Shown: positions 18,454 through 26,370 of the stretch, piece after piece
Numbering within the stretch: position 1 is the stretch's first letter
How the letters are laid out: each line of letters starts with the position of its first letter
Source of the DNA: Bacillota bacterium
GTDB taxonomy: Bacteria; Bacillota; Dehalobacteriia; UBA4068
Assembly: GCA_024679955.1 (NCBI GenBank)
Contig: JAILCQ010000037.1
Location: forward strand, 1 to 58,082
DNA length: 58,082 nucleotides
Direction of reading: 5' to 3'
The notes under the pieces: generated by a model
Database searches by the model: none
What the model saw: only the letters and a program-made list of their open reading frames with translations
What the model was told of the DNA's origin: nothing
Made by a program: the position numbers and the translations under genes

Positions 18454-19560
18454 CTAGGGTAATTGTTTGGATATGGGGATATGCCGTTCCGTTGCCAAAG
18501 CCAGCAAACGCCCGTTGGTTTCGTTCAGCGTGCCCAGGGGCGTTCCTGCATCCAGCACGGCGGAGCATTGCAGCAGCAACCGGGCGGCCCGGTCATACTC
18601 TTCTTCGCCCATGGGCGTAAAAGCGGGGGCTGCCACCACATGGTCGCTTAATGTCTTCGCGATCTGATAGTCCACGTCGTTTTCAAACAGTATGCCGGTG
18701 GCAAAGGGCATGCGCCGCTTTTGCAGCTCCCGATAGAAGGGCGCGCCAAAACCGCCGCCGGCGACCACGAACAGCTGGGGCGGTCCGCCGGTTTTGGACA
18801 GCTCCACGCTGCCGAAAAGCGGGTTGTAAGAGCCGTTGTCCAGGTTGAACAGCTCTTCTATCGAATACTTTTGCAAAATCTGTTCGGGAGAACCAAAGGC
18901 GGTGATGGTGTCCCCCTTGACGCATAAAAGATAATCGGAAACCTTCATCGCCAAATCGATTTCATGCAGGGACATGACCACCGTGATTTGTTTTTTCTGC
19001 GCCATATTGCGCAGGATTTCCAAAATCTCGATTTTGTGGCGGATATCCAAATAGGCGGTGGGTTCGTCCAAAATGATGATTTCCGGTTCCTGGCAAATGG
19101 CCCGGGCCAGCATGATCCGCTGCCGCTGGCCGTCGGAAAGGGTGGAAAAATCCCGATCGGCAAGCTCTATCCCGTGCACCTGTTCCAGGGCGTCTTCCAC
19201 GGCGGCGATATCTTCCACCGTCAGCTTGCCCAAAAGATTGGTATAGGGATAGCGGCCCATGGCCACCACTTCCGCGCAGGTGATCAACTCCAGACGGACC
19301 CGATCCGTCAGCATCACCGCCATTTGCCGGGCCATCTGTTTGGCCGACCGGGCAAAAATGGACTGGTTGTCGATGTATACCTTGCCGCCGATGGCCGGCA
19401 GGTGACGGACCAGGGTTTTCAAAATGGTGGATTTGCCGGCGCCGTTGGGGCCGATCAGGGTGAGGATACGGCCTTTATCCAATTGTAAATTGATGTCGTG
19501 AATCAATGCGTTTCCGTCGTAACCGACGGATAAATCTTCTATTTGCAGATATCTTTCCAT
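18454..19560 (-). CDS. BtuD/FecE-like ABC transporter ATPase with a C-terminal extension
   Basis: A 368-residue ABC ATPase for iron-siderophore or B12 type importers: Walker A GPNGAGKST at 37-45, signature LSDGQ at 141-145, Walker B IIILDEP at 161-167, switch His in SLHEID. The ABC part ends near residue 255, as usual. About 110 further residues follow, beginning PQLFVVAGGGFGAPFY and containing a glycine-rich loop that recalls a nucleotide-binding fold. Its function is unknown. It lies 11 nt downstream of the permease gene, under the cobalamin riboswitch, so the substrate is likely a corrinoid or a precursor. Confidence 0.88.
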   Translation of the reverse strand: MERYLQIEDLSVGYDGNALIHDINLQLDKGRILTLIGPNGAGKSTILKTLVRHLPAIGGKVYIDNQSIFARSAKQMARQMAVMLTDRVRLELITCAEVVAMGRYPYTNLLGKLTVEDIAAVEDALEQVHGIELADRDFSTLSDGQRQRIMLARAICQEPEIIILDEPTAYLDIRHKIEILEILRNMAQKKQITVVMSLHEIDLAMKVSDYLLCVKGDTITAFGSPEQILQKYSIEELFNLDNGSYNPLFGSVELSKTGGPPQLFVVAGGGFGAPFYRELQKRRMPFATGILFENDVDYQIAKTLSDHVVAAPAFTPMGEEEYDRAARLLLQCSAVLDAGTPLGTLNETNGRLLALATERHIPISKQLP

Positions 19561-19570
19561 AGCCGGTCCG

Positions 19571-20701
19571 TTATACCCCCTCCATTTTTTTCCGATTGAC
19601 CATCATATAGATGACGATGGGCGCGCCGAAAACAGAGGTTACCGTACCGATTTTCAATTCCGTGGGGGCAAAAACGGTTCGGGCCAGCAGATCGCAGAAT
19701 ACGCAGAACACCGCGCCGCATAAAAAGGTAGCCGGTATCATGTACAAGGGCTTGGTGGTTTTCAAAAGCGTTCTGGTGATATGGGGCACGGCTATGCCTA
19801 CGAAAGAGATAGGCCCGGCAAAAGCGGTGACGCAGGCGGAAAGAATGCTGGAAATCAATATCAGTATCAAACGAAAGCGTTTTACGTTGATGCCCATACT
19901 TTTGGCGTAGCTTTCCCCTAAAGAATAGGCGCTGATGGATTTGGAGCATAAAGCGGCGGCGGTCAGCCCGATCAAACAGATGATGATGGATATTTTGACA
20001 TGATCCCAATTGGCGCCGGAAAAAGAACCCATGGACCAATTGGTCAAATTGACGATATCATGATCATCGGCAAAGGTAATACAAAAATCGGTGACGGCGC
20101 TGCACACATAACCGACCATGATGCCGATGACCAAAAGCATGGACATATTCTGCACCCTTTGGGAAAACAGCAGCACCACACAGGTGATCAACAGCGAGCC
20201 GAGAAACGCCGCCCCGATCATGGTCAGAGAACTGATGTTGCCGATATAGGGGGCAAGAAAGATCAAAGTAATGCCGACCACCATTTTGGCCCCGGAAGAT
20301 ATACCCAATTCAAAAGGCCCGGCGATGGGATTGCGGAAAAACACTTGCAAAAGCAAACCGGAGATAGACAACGCGCCGCCCAGGATAGCCGCCAGCAGCA
20401 TACGGGGTATGCGGATGCTGAATAAAATCTGGCTTTCCGTGGTGGCGTTGATTTCGCTTGGCAGCGCTTCTCCGGAGACGCCGCTAGTAAAAAGATTGGC
20501 GATTCCGCTGCGAATTCCTTGTGCCAGCATGCGAAAAACTTCGCCGGCGGATATGGAAACGGAACCGATCGTGATGTTCAAAACCAGCCCCAGAAGCAGC
20601 AGGCCCAGAAACAACAACGATACCATGATAAAACGGCTGGTATTGCCGAAATGGAGGGAGGGCGTTTTGCCCGGGGATTGAGCAGTATCTTTTCTTTTCA
20701 T
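19571..20701 (-). CDS. FecCD-family ABC transporter permease
   Basis: A 376-residue BtuC/FecCD permease with about ten hydrophobic segments and family blocks such as RIPRMLLAAILGGALSISG, NPIAGPFELGISSGA and GPISFVGIAVPHITR. It forms the membrane channel with the ATPase encoded next and the binding protein encoded before. The ATG at 20701 is preferred over a start 25 codons upstream that would run through the terminator hairpin at 20758-20789. Substrate inferred as corrinoid from riboswitch control. Confidence 0.9.
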   Translation of the reverse strand: MKRKDTAQSPGKTPSLHFGNTSRFIMVSLLFLGLLLLGLVLNITIGSVSISAGEVFRMLAQGIRSGIANLFTSGVSGEALPSEINATTESQILFSIRIPRMLLAAILGGALSISGLLLQVFFRNPIAGPFELGISSGAKMVVGITLIFLAPYIGNISSLTMIGAAFLGSLLITCVVLLFSQRVQNMSMLLVIGIMVGYVCSAVTDFCITFADDHDIVNLTNWSMGSFSGANWDHVKISIIICLIGLTAAALCSKSISAYSLGESYAKSMGINVKRFRLILILISSILSACVTAFAGPISFVGIAVPHITRTLLKTTKPLYMIPATFLCGAVFCVFCDLLARTVFAPTELKIGTVTSVFGAPIVIYMMVNRKKMEGV

Positions 20702-20757
20702 ACAGGTTGCCTTTCCGTTAGGATGCCTTTTTGTGGTAAAGCTGGGATAGGGAATGG

Positions 20758-20789
20758 AAAAATTGCCGCTTTGCAAGCGGCAATTTTTT
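20758..20789 (-). terminator. Hairpin between binding protein and permease genes
   Basis: A 14-bp stem (20758-20771 with 20775-20788) around a short loop is followed on the minus strand by a run of T. It overlaps the stop of the binding protein gene and probably limits readthrough to the permease, giving more binding protein than permease. Confidence 0.75.
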
Positions 20790-21927
20790 AACGCAATCGA
20801 TATAAGTAAGGCACTTCCATCAGGTCATCCGCTTCGCCGGAAAAAATCAGATGGAAGCTTTCGATCATTTTTCCCAATTGCGTCGTTTCCTGGTACATGT
20901 TTTGGTTCGTACACCACACGTCGCCGTTTTTCACCGCTTTCAATTCCGCCAGGATCTTATTTTTGTCTATAAGATCATCCAGCGTCTGGATCTCCCCGCC
21001 GATGGTGCTGTTGTAAATCACCACATCGGCGTTTTTGGCTGTGGCGAAAAAGGTTTCCATTTCCAAATTTACGGTGGAGGCATTGGTCTCCGGATCGCCC
21101 AGGTTGTCAAAGGCATAGGTCCCGCCGGCCAATTCGATCATTTTGCTGACGTAGTCGCCGCTTTTGCGTGCCACCACATAACCGGAAGAACTGATATGGA
21201 AGAAGACCACGGTCTTTCCCGTGCTCTCCGTATTGGTTTCGTTGATATAATCCTTTTGTTCCGCGAACAATTGCCGGGCGGTATCTTCTTTGTTCAAAAG
21301 CGCGGCGTACAGCTTGATCCATTCGGTGCGTCCCAGGGGATGGGATTCATTGCTGGACTGATCTACCAAAACCGCCAGTCCCAGTTCTTCCAGCTTCTCT
21401 TTCACTTCGGAAGCATGGCCGATCATGGTGGACTCGATGGCCAGATGGCAGTTGTTGTTGAGTATCATTTCATAATCCGGCTCGCTGTATTTGCCCGCGA
21501 AGAGGATGCGACCCTCCTCCATGGCCCGCTTGGCGTTTTCGATATACCAGGCGTCCGCCCGGGAGCCGGAAAGGCGAATGGCAGAAAGACTGTCCAAAGC
21601 GTCGAACAGGCACATACTGGCGGTAGCCGCCAGATATATGTTTTCGATGGGTTGATACAAAGGCGTGATATCGGCGGCGATGCCCGCCGGCGCCTCATGA
21701 CCTTCCGGGACGACCAAAAAACGGCTGCCGTCCCCCAGGGTGATCAGCTTATAGCCGTCTTCATAATAGTCCACGGCAAATTCCGTGGCAAAGTCCAATT
21801 CCATTTGATCCACCGGCTGCCAACCGTTGCCCAAGCCGTTGCCGGCGGTTTCCGTTTTTTGGCAAGCACCCAGACAAAGAAGAAGCAAAAGAACGGCTGC
21901 GCCAACCCAAAAATAGTGCTTTTTCAC
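20788..21927 (-). CDS. BtuF-like substrate-binding lipoprotein
   Basis: A 379-residue lipoprotein with signal peptide and lipobox LGAC (Cys22), followed by a periplasmic-binding-protein fold of the FepB/BtuF class (IYLAATASMCLFDAL, IESTMIGHASEVKEKLEELGLAVLVD). Start is a GTG with GGAGAATAAAT upstream. Between residues 85 and 110 it matches the usual helical backbone pattern of class III binding proteins. It delivers substrate to the permease and ATPase encoded downstream; a corrinoid or related tetrapyrrole is most likely given the operon. Confidence 0.85.
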   Translation of the reverse strand: MKKHYFWVGAAVLLLLLCLGACQKTETAGNGLGNGWQPVDQMELDFATEFAVDYYEDGYKLITLGDGSRFLVVPEGHEAPAGIAADITPLYQPIENIYLAATASMCLFDALDSLSAIRLSGSRADAWYIENAKRAMEEGRILFAGKYSEPDYEMILNNNCHLAIESTMIGHASEVKEKLEELGLAVLVDQSSNESHPLGRTEWIKLYAALLNKEDTARQLFAEQKDYINETNTESTGKTVVFFHISSSGYVVARKSGDYVSKMIELAGGTYAFDNLGDPETNASTVNLEMETFFATAKNADVVIYNSTIGGEIQTLDDLIDKNKILAELKAVKNGDVWCTNQNMYQETTQLGKMIESFHLIFSGEADDLMEVPYLYRLR

Positions 21928-21929
21928 AT

Positions 21930-22334
21930 TTATTCTCCTTTGATGGTGGCGCTGTCAAAGTGCAGTTTATATTCGATCACATGGGGTTGGCTCATGGCGA
22001 TGGTGCAGGCGCTGACTTCCATATCCGTATCCAATTCCACGGGGATCTCAAAGGTGGAATTGCCCTCTTTTTGCACAGGTTCGTAACGGGTGTCGCCGAT
22101 CTGCATGTATTCATAATAGGGGCTGCTCCATACGATGGTGGCGATTTTCTCTTCCCCGTTTATGGTCAATTGGGCGGGAGATTCCACCGAAGCCCGGCCG
22201 GTGCCGCCGGCCAGGGATACTTCTATCGTATAAACGCCGTCGGCATAGACGCCGTCGGCGTCGTTTTTCCCGCAGCCGCACAAGGCAAAACATACCAGCA
22301 GGCAAAGGGTTATAAGAATAAGGGCTTTTCTCAT
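21930..22334 (-). CDS. Small lipoprotein with beta-rich, NEAT-like domain
   Basis: A 134-residue protein: signal peptide with lipobox ALCGC (Cys21), then one domain of about 105 residues with alternating beta-strand pattern. It contains ADGVYTIEV, TIVWSSPYYEYMQIG and a C-terminal VIEYKLHF. The SSPYYEY and YKLHF motifs resemble the heme-contacting motifs of NEAT domains, but only weakly. The ATG at 22334 follows GGGAG. It appears related to the next upstream lipoprotein (22362-22904). Role unknown; binding of heme or a corrinoid at the surface is a guess. Confidence 0.6.
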   Translation of the reverse strand: MRKALILITLCLLVCFALCGCGKNDADGVYADGVYTIEVSLAGGTGRASVESPAQLTINGEEKIATIVWSSPYYEYMQIGDTRYEPVQKEGNSTFEIPVELDTDMEVSACTIAMSQPHVIEYKLHFDSATIKGE

Positions 22335-22361
22335 AAAGTCCACTCCCTAAAAGAAATAGAT

Positions 22362-22904
22362 TTATTTTCCCTGCAAAGCGTCTTCCGGTATGGCGTCGGA
22401 TAGGAATACCAGGACCCGGTCATACCATTTTTGCTTGCGGACGCTCCAGGCGGCGCAATCCGTATCCGTATTCAGCGCCTGCAAAGGCAGGGTAAAGGTA
22501 TAGGCGCCTTCGCTGTCCAAAACCGCCGGAATACAATTGCCAGCGGAGTCTGCCAGAGCTTCCTCGCCGGTTCCTGCATACAGTTTGTCATAACCGTCGC
22601 TACTCAAGGTCATCGTTGCCGTCATAGTATCGCCCGCCACGTTCAGCACACATTTGACGATGCGAAACATGGAGGAGCTGGACGTGGTATTGATTTCATA
22701 GGAACCGTCGGCGATCTGCGAGGCCGTCAAAGGCTGGGCGGCTTCCGCGCCGTCCCCGGCCGCATCGGCTTCGGCGCTGCCGCCGCTTTGGGCGGCAGCG
22801 CCGTCATCCGTGGGCGCGGCGGGCGTACAGCCCGCCAGCGCCGCAAAAGTCAATAGCAAACCGATGGCCAGAAAAATAAGCAAAGACTTTTTCAAGGCCT
22901 TCAT
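22362..22904 (-). CDS. Small lipoprotein, related to its neighbour
   Basis: A 180-residue protein: lipobox LAGC (Cys26), a low-complexity Ala/Gly/Asp linker to about residue 60, then a domain starting IADGSYEINTTSSSSMFRIV. It shares with the next gene the order DGxYxI, SS..Y....G, a strand with (F)x(I/L)P(V/L), L(D/N)TD, and a closing Y/F strand. The linker suggests it stands off the membrane. It lies 2 nt from cbiK, between the chelatase and the importer, so it probably handles the same tetrapyrrole. Function not established. Confidence 0.6.
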   Translation of the reverse strand: MKALKKSLLIFLAIGLLLTFAALAGCTPAAPTDDGAAAQSGGSAEADAAGDGAEAAQPLTASQIADGSYEINTTSSSSMFRIVKCVLNVAGDTMTATMTLSSDGYDKLYAGTGEEALADSAGNCIPAVLDSEGAYTFTLPLQALNTDTDCAAWSVRKQKWYDRVLVFLSDAIPEDALQGK

Positions 22905-22906
22905 AT

Positions 22907-23845
22907 TTATTTCTCCATGGTGGCAGCGGCATGCGCAACGATCATGTCTTGAACGCCTTTATATTGGCCCAAGCCTTTCAGCAGGCATTCCACATCAAAG
23001 CCGGCAGCGGTGAAAATGCTCTTCCAGGAATCTTCTTCATCGCCTGCCATATCGTTGTTGGCATGGTCGCCGGCCACGATCATCAAGGGCGTCAGGACAA
23101 CTTTGGTCGCGCCGGATTCTTGTACCAGAGCCAGCACATCGTCTACGGAAGGCGTAGCTTCCACGGTGCCGATGAAGTAATTGTCATAACCGGCGGCGGT
23201 GATTTTTTCCTGCAGCTTGGCGTATACGGCGTTGGATTCATGTTCCGTGCCGTGGCCCATGAAGACGATGGCGGTATCGTCGTTGGCATATTCGGCGGTT
23301 TCCTCGGTGAGGACTTTGATCAAAGCGTCAAAATCCGCGTCTTCGGTCAGCAGCGGCACACCGATCTTCAGGCTGTCAAATTGATCGGCATAAGCGGAAA
23401 CCTCTGCGACAATGTCATCGTACTCAAAACCGGGCATGACATGGGTGGGCTGCACCACGACTTCTTTCACGCCGTCGGCAACCAGTCTGTCCATGGCTTC
23501 GGTCACGTTATCGATTTCCAGGTTTTCCCGTTCGGCCAGAATGTCGATGATGATTTGGCTGGTGAAGGCCCGGCGTACTTCATAATCGGGATAGGCTTTC
23601 TGCAAAGCTTCTTCCACGGCGCCGATGGTAATATCCCGGCTGTCGTTGTAGCTGGTGCCAAAGCTGACCGCCAGCAGCACGGGTTTGACGGCGTCTTCCG
23701 TGCCTTCGTCGCTGGTGGCTTCATCGTCGGTCTGGGCGGAGCCGTCGTCCGGCGTGGTCGCAGGCGCGCAGCCGGCCAGGGCCGTCAGGCTCAGCAGCAA
23801 ACCGAGAGCCAATAAAATAAGCAGCGATTTTTTCAGAGTCTCCAT
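22907..23845 (-). CDS. cbiK: Extracytoplasmic CbiK-type cobaltochelatase lipoprotein
   Basis: A 312-residue protein with a clear signal peptide and lipobox LAGC (Cys26), an acidic linker to about residue 52, and then the class II chelatase domain. Candidate metal and catalytic residues are His135 in VVQPTHVMPG, His198 in FMGHGTEHE and His261 in VAGDHANND. The family inserts Co2+ into sirohydrochlorin, and exported members are known in sulfate reducers. First gene after the cobalamin riboswitch, with AGGAGGAATAA upstream. An exported chelatase is odd because the other Cbi enzymes are cytoplasmic; it might bind or exchange metal on imported tetrapyrroles. Confidence 0.85.
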   Translation of the reverse strand: METLKKSLLILLALGLLLSLTALAGCAPATTPDDGSAQTDDEATSDEGTEDAVKPVLLAVSFGTSYNDSRDITIGAVEEALQKAYPDYEVRRAFTSQIIIDILAERENLEIDNVTEAMDRLVADGVKEVVVQPTHVMPGFEYDDIVAEVSAYADQFDSLKIGVPLLTEDADFDALIKVLTEETAEYANDDTAIVFMGHGTEHESNAVYAKLQEKITAAGYDNYFIGTVEATPSVDDVLALVQESGATKVVLTPLMIVAGDHANNDMAGDEEDSWKSIFTAAGFDVECLLKGLGQYKGVQDMIVAHAAATMEK

Positions 23846-24043
23846 TATTTATTCCTCCTAAAAAATATTTGTCTATTTGAAGCTTTTCCTCGTATGCGGA
23901 AAAGATCGCATAGCCGAAAAACGTCTAGGGATCGGTAAACGCCTCTTCCGCCCAAGGAGGACGATCCTGCTTTTTGACAGCGCAAGCGTATTCGTATAAG
24001 CCCGGGTAAAGCAAGTATCGCTTTTCGTAAAATGGGGTATCGC

Positions 24044-24102
24044 GTAAAAGAAAAAGCCGCAGCAGGGAAAAACTGCTGTGACCGATTTTACACAACGGCT
24101 TA
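24044..24102 (-). terminator. Riboswitch terminator (expression platform) of the B12 operon
   Basis: On the minus strand a branched stem is formed by AAGCCG with CGGCTT and CAGCAG with CTGCTG, followed by TTTCTTTT. It lies about 30 nt after the B12 box and about 200 nt before cbiK, as expected for transcription attenuation. Confidence 0.75.
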
Positions 24103-24129
24103 TTCGCTTTAACTCGAAGGTCATAAGCT

Positions 24130-24335
24130 TGCGTGTTTAAGCAGGTCTCCTGACTCGCGCATCTTTGGCGTGCATACGGCCTTCTCAAGAGATTTCTCAA
24201 TGGCCGACTCTCGTCTCGTATACAGCCTCTTCGCTCACAGTGGCGGTACCGTTCCGGATTCTGACCGGATTCCCTGAAGTCCGTCCTTCCCACAGGCAAT
24301 CTGTGAAAAGGGAACGGCCTTCCAACACACTTTAA
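24130..24335 (-). promoter_or_regulatory. Cobalamin riboswitch controlling the B12 operon
   Basis: Read on the minus strand this has the full cobalamin riboswitch layout. There is an upstream paired region, the AGGGAATCCGGTCAGAATCC core, GGTACCGCCACTGTGA, a long variable hairpin, and the terminal B12 box CGAGTCAGGAGACCTGC (24141-24157). It sits between a consensus promoter and an intrinsic terminator. Binding of adenosylcobalamin should favour termination and lower expression of uptake and synthesis genes. Confidence 0.96.
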
Positions 24336-24357
24336 ACACATATGAAATTCAATTCTA

Positions 24358-24386
24358 ATCATACTCAGCGGCTGTGATTTTGTCAA
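24358..24386 (-). promoter_or_regulatory. Sigma-A promoter of the B12 operon
   Basis: On the minus strand TTGACA (24381-24386) and TATGAT (24358-24363) are 17 nt apart, starting transcription just ahead of the riboswitch. Confidence 0.85.
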
Positions 24387-24476
24387 GCAGAATACAAGAA
24401 ATTTGTTCCGGCGCTGCTCAAAGCCCTGGCTCGGCGCGCCGCCAAAGCCTTTCCGCGGCAAGATATGGATCGGGGA

Positions 24477-25532
24477 TCATTGCAGGAACATCATCTGATC
24501 GTTGGCGATCCATGCGTAAACGCTTTGTCCCGGAAGCCAATCCCGGGCCTGCTCCGCGTCTTTGTCGATCTCCACCCGCAAAACAGCGCCGTTTCGGCCG
24601 TTTACCGGCCGCAGCATCAAAACGGTGCAGGAAATGTCGTCCAGCCGCCTTTCGATGCGGCAGGGGAAGGACTGTTCGCCTGTTTTTTCCCGGCTGATAT
24701 GGATGGAACGGGAACGTACGCCCACCGACGCGGCATCTTCGGGGATCGGAGGCCCGCCTTCCATTACGATCCCCCAATTCGCCAGCTCCGTCCGGCCACC
24801 GTCCAGCCGCCGGATGGCGGAAAAATTTTTGCAGCCGCTGAGCAGGCAGGCCGCATAGGTTTGCGGATGGTGGAACAGGGCCTGGGTGCTTTGTTTGTCC
24901 TGGCTTTTGCCTTGATCCAATACGCAAACGCTGTCGCACAGGCGGTATACCTCGTCCCGATTGTGGGAAACGAACAGCGTTTCATGGCCGAAACGCTTTA
25001 AAGCGTCAGCCAGCTCCATCTCCAATTGCCATTTCAGATAGCTGTCCAATGCGGTGAAAGGCTCGTCCAAAAGCAAAAGCTCCGGTTCGTTAATGAGTAT
25101 CCTGGCCAAAGCCACACGCTGCTGCTGTCCGCCGGACAAATGGTTGGGACGGTCGTTTTCCAGCCCCTGCAAACGCATGGCCTGGATTTTTTCCTGTACA
25201 GCCCGGCTTCTGGCCGCTTTATCCCGGCCCCGGTAACCGGCGGCGATGTTCTGCGCCACCGTAAAATGCGGGAACAGGGCGTACTGTTGAAACAAATAGC
25301 CCACCCGTCTTTGCTGCGGCGGCAGATTGACGTTTTTTTCGCTGTCGAAAAGCACCCGATCGTTCAGCACGATGCGGCCTCGATCCGGCTTGACGATGCC
25401 GGCGATGCATTTTAAGGTCATGCTTTTGCCGCAGCCGGAAGAGCCCAGCAAAGCCATGATTTCATCATCGGCCCGGAAATCCACGTCCAGGGTAAAAGAT
25501 GGCAACTGTTTTACTATGCGTACTTCCAGCAT
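24477..25532 (-). CDS. modC: Molybdate ABC transporter ATP-binding protein
   Basis: A 351-residue ABC ATPase: Walker A GSSGCGKS at 30-37, signature LSGGQQQR, Walker B LLLLDEPF, switch FVSHNRDE. A C-terminal domain of about 110 residues (from about 240) fits the TOBE/MOP-type regulatory region. Molybdate is inferred from the modA and modB genes directly upstream and the molybdenum cofactor genes beyond. The ATG follows AAAGGAGCGCCGGT. It ends the molybdenum operon, just before the B12 operon promoter. Confidence 0.92.
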   Translation of the reverse strand: MLEVRIVKQLPSFTLDVDFRADDEIMALLGSSGCGKSMTLKCIAGIVKPDRGRIVLNDRVLFDSEKNVNLPPQQRRVGYLFQQYALFPHFTVAQNIAAGYRGRDKAARSRAVQEKIQAMRLQGLENDRPNHLSGGQQQRVALARILINEPELLLLDEPFTALDSYLKWQLEMELADALKRFGHETLFVSHNRDEVYRLCDSVCVLDQGKSQDKQSTQALFHHPQTYAACLLSGCKNFSAIRRLDGGRTELANWGIVMEGGPPIPEDAASVGVRSRSIHISREKTGEQSFPCRIERRLDDISCTVLMLRPVNGRNGAVLRVEIDKDAEQARDWLPGQSVYAWIANDQMMFLQ

Positions 25533-25545
25533 ACCGGCGCTCCTT

Positions 25546-26217
25546 TCACTGACGGACCCATTGCCGTTCCTGTTTTTCCAGCATATTGATGCATAGCAGA
25601 ACCACGGCGGAAATGGCGATATTGATCAATACCCATTCCATGGCCTTCGCGTCTTCATTGGTACGCCACAATTGATAGACCGTTGTGGAAATGGTGGCGG
25701 TTTTTCTCGGAGTATAGCTGGCGATCATGCTGGTGGCCCCGTATTCGCCTAAGGCCCGGGCAAAGGCCAGTACCGCGCCGGCGGTCAGTCCCTGGCGGCA
25801 TACGGGCAGGCGTATCCGCCAAAAGATCCAGCTGTTGGAGAGCCCCAGGGTGCGGCCGGAATAGGCCAGGGTTTCGTCGAAGGCCTCAAAAGCGCCTCTG
25901 GCGGTGCGATACATCAGGGGAAAGGCCACCACCACCGTGGCGAAAATCGCCGACCACCAGGTCATGACCATTTTTGTACCGAAAATCTGATACAGCCAGG
26001 CGCCGACCACCCGTTTGGGGCCCAAGAGCCGCAGCAATAAATATCCCACTACCGTGGGGGGCAAAACCAGCGGCAAAGTCAGGATCACGTCCAAAACGCC
26101 TTTCAGCAAGCGAGGGATCTTGGCGATGTAGTAAGCGGCGGCGATACCGGCGAAGAAAATGACTACCGTGGAAATGGCGGCAATGCGCAGGGAATTATAC
26201 AGAGGATACCAATCCAT
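25546..26217 (-). CDS. modB: Molybdate ABC transporter permease
   Basis: A 223-residue inner-membrane permease with about five hydrophobic helices and the ABC-coupling EAA-type loop near AFEAFDETLAYSGRTLGLS, and ARALGEYGATSMIA. Typical ModB blocks include LTLPLVLPPTVVGYLLL. It pairs with ModA upstream and ModC downstream, separated by 153 nt and 13 nt respectively. Confidence 0.94.
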   Translation of the reverse strand: MDWYPLYNSLRIAAISTVVIFFAGIAAAYYIAKIPRLLKGVLDVILTLPLVLPPTVVGYLLLRLLGPKRVVGAWLYQIFGTKMVMTWWSAIFATVVVAFPLMYRTARGAFEAFDETLAYSGRTLGLSNSWIFWRIRLPVCRQGLTAGAVLAFARALGEYGATSMIASYTPRKTATISTTVYQLWRTNEDAKAMEWVLINIAISAVVLLCINMLEKQERQWVRQ

Positions 26218-26250
26218 GCCCGTCTCCTTTTTACTTTAAATAGAAAAGAA

Positions 26251-26291
26251 CAATCCCCTCCGGGCGGTGAACGGCTGCCGGGAGGGGATTG
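26251..26291 (-). terminator. Hairpin between modA and modB
   Basis: An 11-bp GC-rich stem (CAATCCCCTCC at 26251-26261 with 26281-26291) is followed on the minus strand by TTCTTTTCT. It probably attenuates transcription after modA so that the binding protein exceeds the permease. Confidence 0.65.
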
Positions 26292-26370
26292 CCGTCAACT
26301 GCATACGCATTTCCGGCGTAGGGATGAAATCACCCTACATAAGCGCCATAAGGAAATTGTGCGGGATGCT

